This document shows, piece by piece, positions 12,346-25,369 of a stretch of 64,000 bases of DNA. Position 1 is the first letter of the stretch; the number at the start of each line of letters is the position of its first letter. The stretch covers positions 23,432,723-23,496,722 of the forward strand of contig NC_135556.1 in assembly GCF_964340395.1 (NCBI RefSeq). Reading direction: 5' to 3'. The notes beneath the pieces were generated by a model. The model ran no database searches. It had not been told where the DNA came from and was given only the letters and a program-made list of their open reading frames with translations. The position numbers were made by a program, and so were the translations under genes. Source of the DNA: Glandiceps talaboti. Its lineage: Eukaryota > Hemichordata > Enteropneusta > Spengelidae.

Positions 12346-13709
12346 CTGGCCAGTTGACCATCGTTTTGGAACAGCAGCTTGATTTCTGGGTTTGGAGTTG
12401 GGCACTGGTGAGGGTGGGCTCCACTGTGTTGTACCACTGGGTACATGCCAATAGTAGGTCCCAGAACTGTCTGTCACTTCACGCCAGCCTGGCGGCAAAG
12501 ACAAACTCTTAGTCACCCCTTTACCTTGGGCAGCTGTGTTTGTAGTGACAGTGGAAGAGGCACCATGATGTTTTTGTCCAGAACTAGACTGTTTATTACG
12601 CATACAAAGATCATCGGGTATTGGACCTTTATAATACTTGACGTTTTCATCATTGATTTCACCAGGTGTTTTCTCATCGTACGAAGTTTCACTTGAGTAA
12701 CCAAAGTCTGGTTGTCCTTCGTAGGGGGACAGTGATCGGCCACGAAAGTGGTCTATTTCTTTCTCGGCCTCATGTTCTTGACGCAGGCTAAAACTTTTGT
12801 ACAACATCTCATATGTGGACTCACAGTCTGTGCTGCTGTCTGTTTCTTGCTGTTCAGAGTTGTATGGTGTGTTGTGTTGCAGGGGTTCATAACAAATACC
12901 TTTCGCGTCTACCTCCGAGTCAGAATAAACACTCTGTACACTCTCCGAAGCAGGGCTCTCACCACAGCCAATCCCTGCATATTTTGCAGCTGTTGACTCA
13001 AGACTCGCATAATAACTCAAGAAACCTCTGCCAGAGCCCCGTGTCAGAGTGGCTTCTGTGTCCTCATTCTGTGACTCAGTTCCGGGATCAAAACTTTCTG
13101 TTTCACTGTCCCTATCAGTGGATTCAAAATCATGTTTTTCATCCTGTGTGCTTGTCTCATCACTGTCACATTCTCCTCCGTCATCCTCCTCAATTTCATC
13201 TGTTTCTTCATCCTCTTCATCATCATCTTCAGAGTCTTCCACTTCTTCAACGCCATCATCTATGAAGTCAATGTCAGCAAAGAGATCAGGTTTCTTCTTC
13301 TTCGTCTCCGAATCGTCAGCACTGTCATCTTCTGTAGCAGAACTACTCTCTCCATCCGGGGAATGGAACATAGCACTTGGATCTTTAGTCAAGTCAATCC
13401 CCATTTCAGACAAATCCGTTGACGCGTATTTCTTCCTGCTCTTGTTTCGTCTGGAGGTGCTATTTTCCACATTGTACAAATTAGGGAAGTCCAAGTCTGG
13501 CCCCACAATTTGCTCCAGGGCCAAAATTCTGATGTCATTTTCAAGAGAGGCATATTGTTCTTTTGCGGATGAAGGATAGTTCCTGTTGGCATCATCTGTG
13601 GAAGTGGCCATAGTTGTAGATTGTCCTCCATTGGTCTGTTTGTTGGCTTCCGAGTCGTACGAATTGACGTAAGTCGGATTATGAACTGTTGTCATGGGGC
13701 CTTGATTGG
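12346..13709 (-). CDS. APBB (Fe65-like): Fe65/APBB-family adaptor, large shared exon with acidic N-terminal region and WW domain
   Basis: The exon is open for 1364 bp on the minus strand, between an acceptor with a long pyrimidine tract (TTTCTTGATTTCACAG before 13709) and a donor CAG|GTGAGA after 12346. Entry is phase 1 and exit phase 0. Residues below count from the internal Met at 13695. A WW domain spans about 400-430 (LPPGWREV, then [14 protein letters not shown]), with signature Trp 404 and 425 and the YYW core typical of Fe65. Two upstream blocks also resemble vertebrate Fe65-like proteins as I recall them: [14 protein letters not shown] (86-99) and [13 protein letters not shown] (222-234). 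Between them are a basic TKKKKP (131-136) and a very acidic run (about 141-172). In the family, the WW domain binds proline-rich ligands such as Mena/Ena, and two C-terminal PTB domains bind LRP/CP2-type partners and the APP tail. The PTB exons are not seen here, so the gene is partial. Family assignment is firm. Which paralogue it is equivalent to cannot be said; most invertebrates are expected to have one copy. Confidence 0.93.
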
Positions 13710-14286
13710 CTGTGAAATCAAGAAAGAGAGAAGATACATAAGCTAGTCACTCTACTAAAATGGACAGGTAATTTGCAGTGATAAATTAGTATATTCCCGT
13801 ACTGAATCATTAATTAAACCCCTAGTACAATATAAACCATGATTTTCACAAACTATTTACTGAATTAGTTCTACGTCAAAGTGCTAATTTTAACTTCATA
13901 CTTGAAAGGAATTGACGTCTTTGGGTTAATATCATACACCTCCACATGACCGTGAATCATCTAATTTAAGGACTGACTGAATATGTCTTGATGAAAAACA
14001 TTGCAAATTAACATGTGACCTCGTACATTTCATAATCGTTCCATCACTGTACTACAGTCATTATACATATAATTTGATTTGTATGAACTAACATGCTAAC
14101 AGCAATAATTATCCAGTCATGTTTTGTTTTTAGTTTTTTTTTCTCCAAAAAAAAACAACCATATTTCAGGGTCAAAGGTGTAACCAACATCATTTGTTTT
14201 AAATGCACACATCATCACTGTTTCAACTTTGAAGCTCCATTATTTTTTCATATTCAACATAAAATAAAAGACTCTTTACATTAAAA

Positions 14287-14411
14287 AATACAAACAGACA
14301 CAGACACAGACACAGACACAGACACAGACACACACACACAGACACACACATACACATAGACATACACACATGCATACATAGACACACAGACAAACATAGA
14401 CATACACAGAC

Positions 14412-14450
<39 letters not shown>

Positions 14451-14480
14451 CATACATACATACATACATACATACATACC
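14287..14480. repeat. Compound (CAGA)n/(CA)n/(GACA)n/(TACA)n microsatellite
   Basis: Successive blocks of CAGA, CACA, CATA, GACA and finally TACA units lie just inside intron 1, about 600 bp from the WW-exon acceptor. Confidence 0.95.
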
Positions 14481-14978
14481 GAGTAAAAGTCAAAGACACT
14501 ATATTAGTTTAAAGAATAATGCTCAGTTTGCCCTAAGAAGTCAACACATTTCAAGTATTCCCTTTGACTCTACATGTACAAGAACAGGAATATTTTAAGT
14601 TAATTCCAGTATCTATTGGAATTCAAAATCCTTGACTTTATGTCAAACAACTTGTTATATATATATGAGTTGCTACAACAGAAAAACCTTGACTTTATCA
14701 ATTTATTTGTTTTGAGTTAATTTTTGTTACTAAGATTTTAAATTTTCTTTTAAGATTTTCAGAGTCCATGGTAATAAAAGAACAAATTTGATGAAATTTA
14801 CAGTTTCATAGATTATAGCCATGACCTGGTGAAGATTTCTATGAAAAAGCCTTGGTACACACCTTCTAGAAAATGCTGACATTTTATTCATGATTTGTGT
14901 ATATAAATCCAATAGTGAGGACCTTGGGGAGCTTTGAGAAAGAATACACCAGGCACAAATACACAAATAACAAAATTC

Positions 14979-15243
14979 TGAAATTATTACTCACAAAGTC
15001 AAAATATTTCTTGGAAGTGAATCTCAAATTTTTGCGGACATATCATCAGCATTGTCAGGGGTGTACTACAATGGGCTATCGTCAGGGTGTACTACAATGG
15101 GCTACGTGTTTGTCAAGTGTCTCAGAAGAAACGCATGAAATGAGCTTGAGAAAAACAGCCATGACAATGCTGATGAGGAATCGGCGAAAATTTGGAATTA
15201 CCGTCCAAGAAATATTTCGACTCTGTGAATATAAAAATTTCAT
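14979..15243. mobile_element. Foldback element with ~80 bp imperfect arms
   Basis: The left arm (14979-15058) and right arm (15160-15243) are imperfect inverted repeats sharing blocks such as ATATTTCTTGGA, CAAATTTT and ATCAGCATTGTCA. The loop contains a tandem duplication of about 24 bp including TGTACTACAATGGGCTA (near 15058 and 15083). A related copy lies at 55190-55326. The 139-codon plus ORF across this region is a by-product of the foldback and not a gene. Confidence 0.65.
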
Positions 15244-16950
15244 TACTACATATGGACCCAGAGTCCATGAACATTCATTCAGATATTTTGCCACAATTTT
15301 GGTAAGAAATCCTTAGACTGAAAATATTTCATTTGCTCCAACTCCTTTAATTACTTTAAATAACCACGGCTCAGACTAAGCATAGGAAGCCATTACTTTT
15401 TTTTACCATAATTCAAGTTTCAAAGGAAAGGCGAGAATAAAAATTGAATATTAGGTATCTGTCGGTATCTTCAGTAAAACGCCACAGTTGGATACACACT
15501 GAAAGGCAGGTGTAGTAATGGTTAAGTAACCATGCATGTCATTTACATCACAGATATTATAGCAACAAAAATAATTAAACTATAAATAGGCATCTTGAAA
15601 TATTCTAGCAATAAATTAATCATCATTATCTCGACTTTTAATTACAGCTTGTAAGAAACACAACAGAATACTGAGACTTGAGTCAGTGTGTTTCGTTTAA
15701 TCATAATGACAGTACAGAGGTAAAATCTATCTCGTGATACATCACCTGGACTCCCCAACAAAATTGTAACTTCATGAGACAATCAAATTTACAATGTTTC
15801 TTCATTTCTCTTGCATTTTAGCTGAACTAAACAGTATTTTGTGTCTGGTTAAAAAAATTGGAATAATACAAGCAACCTAGTCATATTCATACTAAAGAAT
15901 ATTTTTCACTAAAAAAAATTTAAATATAAAATATCAAGTAAAGGAACAGTTTGACATGTTGTTTGTTGTTGTTTTTTGTTTACAGTTATGTGTAGGTTTA
16001 AATTTTCAAACTGTTGTGTCATAAGATATCATAAGACTTAACTAAAAATGTTTCTGTGACGACTTTTGATTTGCAATAATGGTTTTGAAATAAGAGAGTT
16101 TTTTGTAATTCTGTCATATTGTTACTATTAAATATTCAAGGTTTTACAGCGAAGTCATTAATTATACCCTGAACATGGGCCACATATTAAAATGAGAAAA
16201 ATTGAAGTAGGAAACAAAGTAGTCCTGTTTGCAGATTGTGTATGGGTTGTGATACTGACAATGTCCCCCCAACACTAGAAGAGAGAGAGACAGTGTCATA
16301 ATCAAGTTCCGACTTACACTGACATATTCCCTCTGCAAGCAGGACTCTATTGGCACTACGTATCTTGTTAAATGAAAATCTAAAGCTTGTATTTCACGGA
16401 ATAGAATTTAAGATAATTTCACAATATTATTGAGATCATGATGAGCTGAAGCTGAAGCCCATCCTCCCTAAATACAAACACAATGAACAGATCTGTAGTA
16501 ATTTCCTCTATACTATAGGGACTTTACAGTGTCTCTAGATGGAGGTCCCTGTCCCTCATTTCAAGGTATTGTTGGTAGTTAAACTCAAGGTTAAAGCTAT
16601 ATCACTTATCACAGTATAAACTATTCCTGAATGTTAACATATCAATTCAGAGAAGCCACAGGACTTGTAGTAAAAACACCCTGTTGTTCATTTCAAAATG
16701 TTGACACACAATACAATATAAATATTTGTCCATCTGTACTACTACTGTATATACCAAAATTTGTGAAAAATTTCTATTTTATAAAAAACGTTAATTTCAT
16801 TCCCTGTCTATGGTAAATATACACACCATGTAAATTTGAAGAATAGCGTGTCCAAAGAATAAAGTTTCTGTTCAAATTTTAAGACAAAATTGGACATACA
16901 GCTGGCGATTTTATCATACATACAACCATTTTTTCTTTCAAATACATATA

Positions 16951-18239
16951 CAGGGTTCGTACACTTAAAGCAAAACAAAATTCCAGGACTTTCCAGGGGT
17001 TTTTCGTCAGTTTTCCAGGGGTATTCATATTGATTTTGGCCATTTTCCAGGGGTGTTGACACTAAAGTATATTTTTTGAATGACATCTAATTGTCTGATG
17101 TGGACGAGAAAAATCAAGAACAGTTCCCATATGTCACAAAACATTTTAAAGACAATCGACACTATGCAAGATATTGGTTTCAAAACCACGTTTACACGCT
17201 AAGATTAACGGAGAAACCTCTGTCCTACCCCCTAAGTAGCCGTTTCGTCAAGCTGGTGCATTGATCGTGTAAGATTGAGTCGCAGCATTCGTCAGTCTAA
17301 TTCAGACATATCCAGAAAAATAAATCAAAAACTAAAGTTTGTCCTCGTTATTGTATGGTTTGATGTTACTAGATTTATAAGTCACCTAAAATAATTTTTT
17401 TCTTCCAAATTTTGAATAAAAACGTCATTTACGTAACGAAATTTCGAGCTATGAATAACTAAATACATTCATCGCTTGCGTCTCGATGTTTATGTACCGA
17501 TGCCACGAGTTGCGGAACATCGCGATTTCAACTCAAATTTGACCATTGACGAATGTTACTGTACCGACAACATAAAACAGTAGTTTATTCTTTTAGAACA
17601 TGTAACACAAATACCCATTTATCGACAAAATAAAAGTCACAACCCGGAAATTCAACTGCACTTCCCTAGGCCCTAGCCCTAGCTTGTAGTATCAGTCGAC
17701 TCGTGCGCCGAACTTGTAACAATTTCTAATCGAGGTTGATGATGCTTTGATACTCGCTACAGTGTTACGATAATCTTGTTAACAGACCTACTGTACATGT
17801 TACCCCGGCCGGGACTGTTACAATATCATGTCCCTGAAATGACGACTGGGAGATGTACGGAGTAGCAATATATGCAAGATCGAAAGAAACAGTGCGGCGC
17901 CCATTCAACTAATACGCACGGTCTGTGGGGCAAAGTGTCTCGTGGAACGATCGCTTGACTGTCTGGGTTCAATCGGCGTGAATTTTAATTCATCACCCAG
18001 CGTGGCGAATGACTTTGAAAATATTTTCGCGATTTCACATTTACGAGATTCAGAATCATATGAATGGGTGGCTCGAGCACGGACATGACGATCGTCAATA
18101 TTAATCGATCGATTGAACATGATCATTTTCCAGGGTTTTCCAGGGGTAGGGCGCATTTTTCCAGGGTTTTCCAGGGTTTTCCAGGGAGGGTTTGAAATTC
18201 CAGGGTTTTCCAGGGTTTTCCAGGACCGTGCGAACCCTG
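16951..18239. mobile_element. Non-autonomous DNA transposon with CAGGGTTCG termini, hAT-like ends
   Basis: The left end reads CAGGGTTCGTAC and the right end, reverse complemented, CAGGGTTCGCAC (11 of 12 identical). The element is flanked by a 5 bp direct repeat ATATA (16946-16950 and 18240-18244), though in AT-rich DNA this could be chance. Inside both ends are clusters of a short TTCCAGGGG/TTTTCCAGGG repeat, direct rather than inverted, dense at 18126-18224. The interior (about 17.2-18.1 kb) is clearly richer in CpG than the host intron. No transposase is present; the 120-codon minus ORF over the right end is only the TTTTCCAGGG repeat translated. CAGGG ends with subterminal repeats recall hAT elements, but hAT elements make 8 bp duplications and none is visible, so the superfamily is uncertain. 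Confidence 0.65.
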
Positions 18240-20385
18240 ATATAGCTCTGAGCCCTCTAGTTTTCATCAGTTGTGCATAGTTCAGAGCCCAGTAGCAATA
18301 TTCTGATCAATAGTCAAGCAAGGTATGTGCAGTAATGCATCACATAGTCACAAAATTCACATGCAGCAACATACTCTGTAGTAGAGACATGGAATTCCAT
18401 CAGTGTAGTCGCTTTCCCCTGTCAAATACCCTTATGCCATATAAATCCAGTGATAAGCATTTTTCGCGATGGTTATAGAATTTCAGTAGCAGTTACGAGA
18501 TGTCTGTTAAAATGAGTAATAGTTTCCCATATGTTGAATATAATGTTGGCGGGATTAGACCTCTGCAAAATGAGTTAAGAATTCAAATACTTTTTTTTTG
18601 TTGACTTCTTTACACAGCTTGTAAACTGTAAATACTGATCATCCCCATGTGGACTAATCATTATACTTTCAATAACATTCTCAACGTGCTGTACATTTTC
18701 CTGAGCACCACACCTCAAAACTGTAGCTATGGAAAAACTAAGGTGGTTATATAACTCAGCCATGGCATGGGACACATTTCAGGTGATTTTAGAAGAGACA
18801 GGTGTATGGATCATGTTTCTCTCGTTATATTAACTATTCTCCTCTTAAGACCGTACCACACCAATTTGACTTCGGAAGAAGGTAAATGGAAATACATAAA
18901 AAAAGATCAGGGTCTGACTGATCACAATGTTTAATAAGCTTGTCTGATGTTGCATGCCACTGTAATGGCACCTGTGTCATGACATGCATAGGAAACCTAT
19001 CGATTGAGAGCACAGATAGTGTTCCCTGAAAGATAAATGTCATTCCTAATGTCTCCCAAATGAGTTTGGAACTAGTAAGAGAACTCACTGCTAATTTGAA
19101 ACTGATCAATATTGTAAGCCACTGGACACATCACATAGTGAAGTGTATTCTTTTCTAGAGACATATCTGCTTATTTCCAATTACTTCAAAAAATACACTG
19201 AGATTCTACGTAATACTTCCCTCTGTTAACTGCAGGGCACACAGCGGTAACAATTTGCCAATTACTGTAACCTACGTCTGAGTTCTGTGAGGTGTGTTTT
19301 TTTTCTCTTCAAACGTAGACAGTTGATAGGTGTACATGAAGAGAGACAAGTCTTTGAAGATCAGAGTACCTCTGAAAACAAGTGTTTGAAATCTCACCGA
19401 CAGTCAAATTTAGTAGCTCTAGTGATTGCCTACACCTTTCATTAGAAACTAGAAATAAACTGACTGCCTGCTCAATTTTGGAAGAAACCTTTTTACTGAC
19501 TTGTTTAACAAACAGAAAAACCCAGTTATATTTGTAACCGAAAATGGGAAATAGTCAATTTATAAAACTACTGACATGTGAAATGGATTTTGTAGATATA
19601 ATACTAAGGAAAGTGAAGGTGTGAAAGGCTTACGTAGACTGTGTCACTGAAAACCAGAAAATGAAAATAAGAAACCCCTACTAGTGTGTCTGAAATGTCT
19701 GACGACTATAGTGATATTATAAAACCTCTCAAGGTGTAAATGATTTCATGATGATTACTATTCCAGACTAACGCTATTTTCTTTAAACAGTACTGTAATC
19801 TAACAAAACTAAGTCATTGTTATGTATATACAGATATTTTCAAAGAAATACGTAGAAAAAGGCTTTCATTACACAGCAAATTTCAAATAATAAGAGGATT
19901 TTGACGTCGAAGGAAATCAAATCTAATTAATTCTCCTGTGCTACCAATTTATCAAATTAAAGATGTTGAATGCAAATAATCGTGTATTTATGAAATGAAA
20001 ACTGTCAAGTATTAACATGGCCCTGTCAATAAACAATATTTAATTATATGTGTATTAAAATATTTCTCTAATCATGAATGGGGTACACACTATACAAGGC
20101 AATGATAACACAAACACACGAAAATAACAAACAACATCTTACGGAAGTCTAGGAGATAAAAAAATTGAATCTATTTTCGTCACCGTGGACACTGCATGAT
20201 GTAAATCTCCTTGACGATTTTAGAAGGAATGGACTGATGTATGTATTGATATATATACATATCAAGGTCATTTGAACATGCCGAAAGACTTGTGTCTAGA
20301 CTTGGGAGCGACACTGGAAGAGACATCTTTCATCTTCATATAATACAGGAGTCTGATGACATATTGTAGATTTAACTGCTCTTAC

Positions 20386-20413
20386 CATTATCAAAATCAC
20401 GCAACAATCCCAT
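20386..20413 (-). CDS. APBB (Fe65-like): Candidate alternative first coding exon of the Fe65/APBB gene (isoform B)
   Basis: ATG at 20413 (G at -3, G at +4) encodes MGLLRDFDN plus one base, followed by a good donor G|GTAAGA. It ends in phase 1, the phase needed by the acceptor at 13709, so splicing gives [18 protein letters not shown]. There is an in-frame TGA 45 bases upstream and no other in-frame ATG after it. A 13-codon upstream ORF (20475-20434) sits in the presumed leader and stops before this ATG, which could dampen translation. A core-promoter-like segment lies about 220 bp upstream on the same strand. Gly2 is present, but Asp6 is not the small residue that N-myristoylation usually needs. 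The exon is short, so chance agreement is possible. Confidence 0.5.
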
Positions 20414-20631
20414 CACAATTATGAGTCGTCTTGTCACACTGAGAAATGGCAGACTTCAGAAGACACCATACACATATCCTAACAGAGGGCTACCAACCGT
20501 AGACAAAATTGGAATTATATATCTATATATATCTATCTAGCACCAGTATGGATCGGTTGATGTCTCAAGTTGTGAAGATGTGACTGAGAAATGAACTGAA
20601 GCAGATGCCGGCTGCACTGAAATGGGCAGGG

Positions 20632-20702
20632 CTACGTTGCAGGTAGGCAGACGATATGACTACTTATACGGCCATCGCCTACTAGCCAATCACAGTCTGC
20701 CT
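20632..20702 (-). promoter_or_regulatory. Candidate internal promoter for isoform B
   Basis: Read on the minus strand, this segment has an inverted CCAAT box (GATTGGC; CCAAT at 20686-20690 on plus), then about 18 bp later TATAAGTA (20661-20668). The predicted start site falls near 20632-20640, and the candidate exon 1b ATG follows about 220 bases on. The local sequence is richer in G+C than the surrounding intron. Three short motifs (AGGCAGACTGT, AGTAGGC, CTGCAACGTAG) recur in the same order ahead of the first exon at 28.8 kb. The boxes are seen directly; promoter activity is inference. Confidence 0.4.
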
Positions 20703-22559
20703 TACAGAGGCCAAGGAATGAATACTGATGTTAATAGCCTGAGGAAGGCAGTAAGATTGCTATGAGCCTATGTAGAGTACAGTCAGCAGCTATCCAATAT
20801 GCTTTATGAAGTTCAATACAACACACGTCGCATACAAATACACAGTCCCTTAGGATCAGTCCTAACTAGCTGCTTGCCAATCAAGATTTCTAAGCATGTC
20901 TTGGCCAGTGTAACAGACAGCCATAATCACATCACATTTGTGTGACAGCTCATAGCAAAATAAAATACCCCTGACATAAACAAATAACTTGTAAATGGTG
21001 TGGTGAAACAGTTTGGGCATTTACTCAGGAAACACAGTAAGCAGATTTTGGCACCTTCCATTGTGTTTGAATGACGGCTGTACGGCTGTAATTAATGTGT
21101 GATGGCTTGAGATGTAGTTTTTGCCTCTTTCACTGGATTTCACTAGGTAAGAAATCCAATACTCCTCTAGGCCCCCAGACTTGACATACAAAAATTCCAT
21201 TTAAATAGTCTAGGATATGTTATTATCTCACACCAAACTGATAAACCTATCTGCTGACATTTCAACTATATTTAATTCTTTTATCCTGTGCAAATTACAT
21301 GAATTGTTCCTCTTTAAATTCTCAATTTTACCTAAAGAGGTGTTTTAATTATGTGTAGTCTATCAAGAGAATACATTTTCAAGCCTTCTCTAATACACAA
21401 GGCTTGTTACAATAATTTTTTTTGTACTTGTGTAGCAACTTTGTTTATTTCAAGCAAAAATTTATTTTTCTTATGCAGCATTTTTTGTGTGTATAGATTT
21501 GTGTGCACCTAAATTCTCTATCAGTGTCACCTGATGATACATTGAAACTTATCTAAATTAATATTTCACTGAAGTAGTGAAAACATTTCTTTTTTAATTT
21601 CAAAATATTTATAAGCATTTCGGAGCATCACATAGAATTTTTCCCAGATTAATAGAGGCATAAATCTAAATACTTGAAATGTGAATTTTCAAAATTCTTT
21701 GCACTTTGTCTAATTTGGTTTTTGACATAGTCTTGGCATTTTGAGCAAGATAAAATCAATAACAGCAAATCAGTTGCAAGAAAAATTACACAAACTATGT
21801 GCAGAAAGAATCGATAAATTGTTAATTTTTTAGCAGGTTACTAAATAAGTGAAAAAGCACTTTAATAATTATATTATATTCACTGTATTTTTATACTTAC
21901 TGCACAGGCATATTTATTTCAGAAATACATACTTATTTTGTTATTTTTTGGGGTCAGATTGTCTTTACCCTACACTAGTTCATAATTCTTAGCAAAAACA
22001 TTCTCACATCATATTTTTTCAATTCCTAACAGAAAATTTAATAAATCATGACTACTCACTGAATCTTGCAATGAATTCCTCAAAAAACATAAATAACAAA
22101 ATCTCACGTATCATAAATTAATTTGTGAGAAAAATGAGGACACCTATAGTTCCTATTCCCATATTTCATATTTTTGAATTATTATTTTATTAATTTCATT
22201 AAGGGTGATCAAATATTAATCACACAAAATGTGTGAAAGACATTAAAAGTAATGAATTATTTACAGCACTAGCATTTCCTCAGCTGAGCATAGGAATTCT
22301 TTTTCGTTTGTGATTATGACATATAATGTACTAACTAACACCTATGTGAAGTCACAAATAATTAGGCTTTCCTTAGATTTATATTGGTATAATATTAAAT
22401 GGTTGAATGTTGCTCCAGTGCAAAGCCAGGAGTAGATATTGTAAAACAGAATCAATCAGAGAAGCCAATGATGACGTATGTACATCCTTGTGGAGAAGTG
22501 AATTGGTTTCATTGACTTTCTCTTTCCTGCCTTTTGTGAGCACCACCTGTCTCAGTTTT

Positions 22560-23140
22560 ACATTGCACAAAATCTGTGCCTATAGACATGCATTATGTTT
22601 AAATACAATCAGTGCATGCATAAAAGCTAAGGATTGAACTTCAAGTCATGAAACTCTTCAGACTGATTGTTTGGAAGATATGCATTTTGGGGGAATCTGG
22701 ATAAATCAGTGTTTCTACAGTAGATAAATCTGTCTGTACACATGTAAGGTTTTGAATCTAATCAGTGCAAAGCATACAAGCTAAAGAAGTGTATTTCAAG
22801 ATTCTTTGCAAGATGTATATGGAACAGTCAGAGTGGGGGTGGGGGAAAGAGATCTGCACAAAATCAGCACTTCTACACTGCATAAATCTAATCCTAGAAT
22901 AACTATATTTTGAACAATTTTTAACACAGTAAGACAATGCATGTGTACAAGTAAAGGCTATGTTTATAGGGCATATGATAGCATTTTTGCTGAAGTCATA
23001 AAAATCTCCCCATATTTTTGGACATATATTTTGATGGGCACTACACAAATCAGTGCTTCTACACTACAAAAATCTGTTCTGAGACATAATCGAATGTAAT
23101 GAATAGTATCAGTGCAGGCATATAAACAAACAATGTGTGT
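22560..23140. repeat. Diverged tandem repeat, ~160-190 bp unit
   Basis: The landmark AATCAGTGyTTCTACACTrC followed by AAATCT recurs near 22706, 22862 and 23048, and AGTGCAnGCATA-type blocks recur between. Three to four old copies. Confidence 0.6.
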
Positions 23141-25369
23141 TTGTTGGCTAATGGTAGCTTTATTGCTGAGATTCTGTCTAGTAGGAAAACTTTTCAGATT
23201 AACGTCAATCATTTGGCAAGTTGAGCTTGCTTTTCACTTATTTGATAATAGCACTTGTATACAGTGTTGAGCACAAGGCAGTGTTGTAATGGAGGGATAA
23301 GTTTTGTTTATATTAATTCAGTAAGACTCCTCTCAATTACAATCTGTAATGTAACTTGTAGCCAAGGATATATCTGTGCATAATAGCTCTCTGCTTTACT
23401 TTCCAACAACTGTAGTTTCTTTGGAAGGTATAGGGGTAGGTGCATGTGACAATCAACGATATAAATGACATATATGACATGAAGCATACCTTATTGACAG
23501 AAATATGGAAACTCAATAATTGACAAATGTTCAAACTCAATGAAAATATTTTGACATTAATTCATAAATAACGATAGTTACTTCAAACATAACATACATA
23601 GTATGTATATAGGCCCAAAAGTGACAGAAAACAAGGAATTTCATTGCAATCACTTTTCTGGTGAATGTCTGTTATTTTAAGAGTTTAACATGGCAGTTGA
23701 ATAACATGGCTTGGAAATGTTCATATAACTTCTCCATCCTCTTAATCACAGATAGCAAGATCTATGTCTTAATCAAGTCATGTGTTCTCATAAAACTTTA
23801 CAAAGTCATTCATTATCCTCATGTAATCAACAGAATACTGTTTCAAGTACATGTACGGTATACTCCATACTGCCAACAAGTTCACTTCTAGTGTTGCTAT
23901 GTCCATGTGACAAGACATACTAGGTGCCTTTTGAAAACAATTATTTCACTTCTAGGATATGATCTGAACAGCACAGTATTAAAATCCACATTACATATTA
24001 ATAAGAAACAAGAACTATAACTGCCACATATATATGATAGTCATTTGAACATTTCCACTCTTCATACCATAGCCTAGAAATTTGACTCAATTACAGTCAC
24101 AAGCCCCCAAGTTGTGGCTTTGAGTAAAGAGACAGCTTTTGCATTGCAGACATGTGCACTGCTTTAGAAAGAATGATTGTTTATATAATATGCCTAGTTA
24201 AGGTTGGAGGGGGAAATGTAGAGTAAGAACATGTCCTGAAAGTAAACCAATTTGTTTAAACTACAACTGGTTTAATTGCATGTTCTGTGATATTTTAGGA
24301 AAAGTTTACAAGATTCTAAAGTAAATATTTCTTCTAACAAAATCACTAACAATGTTTACGTGAACAATGTGACTTAAAGTTACTCTTATCAAAAAGTTGG
24401 CAATTAGTGTTTGTTTCTTTCCGTCTTCAAAATATTTTGTTAGTGGAATCTTTTGATAAGATGGAAGGACTTGCTGTGCTGTTATTTTTCACTACAGTAG
24501 GCCCCTTATTAACAATCCATTTCCTGTGGATGTTTTAAAATTCACCTAGGATGACAATCTGATGAATTAAAACCGTCACTACCAGCACTCATTAAAACTA
24601 CACTATTCATCATAACATTCCTACATATGGATGTAACCAAACGTTTTGCATAAAGATTAGCAAAGCATCTAGATTTCGAAAATAGTGATTCAATTTTACA
24701 AAATATCTGAAATGTCCTTAAAAGAGTTGACGTAGTTACAGGAACCTATCCTTGAACTACTGCTTTTTTAATAGATGATTGAAAACTCATCTATTATTTT
24801 TATCGTGATTGCCGTCATTCTATTTTATTGCTGGTTATTCACCCTCCAATATTACAACATATCATGTCTTGCTCTTTGACTGGAACATGTGTTGGAACAC
24901 AAATTATGCGCATGCATAAACTTTGTCGGCATTTTTTAAAAACACATTCCGTATACTCTATATGCATATGGTGAAGCGTAACAATTATTAAAGATGGAAG
25001 CTCTGTAGCCGACAAAACACACAAAGGTAGTTTGAAGGTGGGAAACTAGAGTTTGAAACTAGAGAAATTTATCTTCAGTCAGAACACTGTATGTGGGCTT
25101 GCATGAACTGCTGTTGTGGATTACCATACACCATACATGCCTCTATTTACTGTGCAATTAATCACTATATTGTCTACCTGGCACACCTTGTCTAAATATG
25201 GAATAAGCTGGGTTTGGAATTTTCTATTGCCACAACTTCAAAATATAGCCATCATTTCCCCTTACAATAACAAACTCAATATTTATAAGAGACAAAATAC
25301 TATGTTCGTTTACCCTAAATGCATTATGTTGTATATGATAAAGCTTTTTGGGCTCACAAATGTGATTTG

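Noticed and set aside
13049-13579. Plus-strand ORFs of 80-176 codons across the WW exon
   Set aside because: They are antisense shadows of the Fe65 exon; the serine-rich frame is the complement of its acidic codons.
14897-15316. 139-codon plus ORF
   Set aside because: It spans the foldback element; the open frame is explained by the inverted repeat and no protein family is visible.
17905-18267. 120-codon minus ORF with a WKTLENPGK motif
   Set aside because: The motif is the TTTTCCAGGG subterminal repeat read in frame, inside the CAGGG-ended element.
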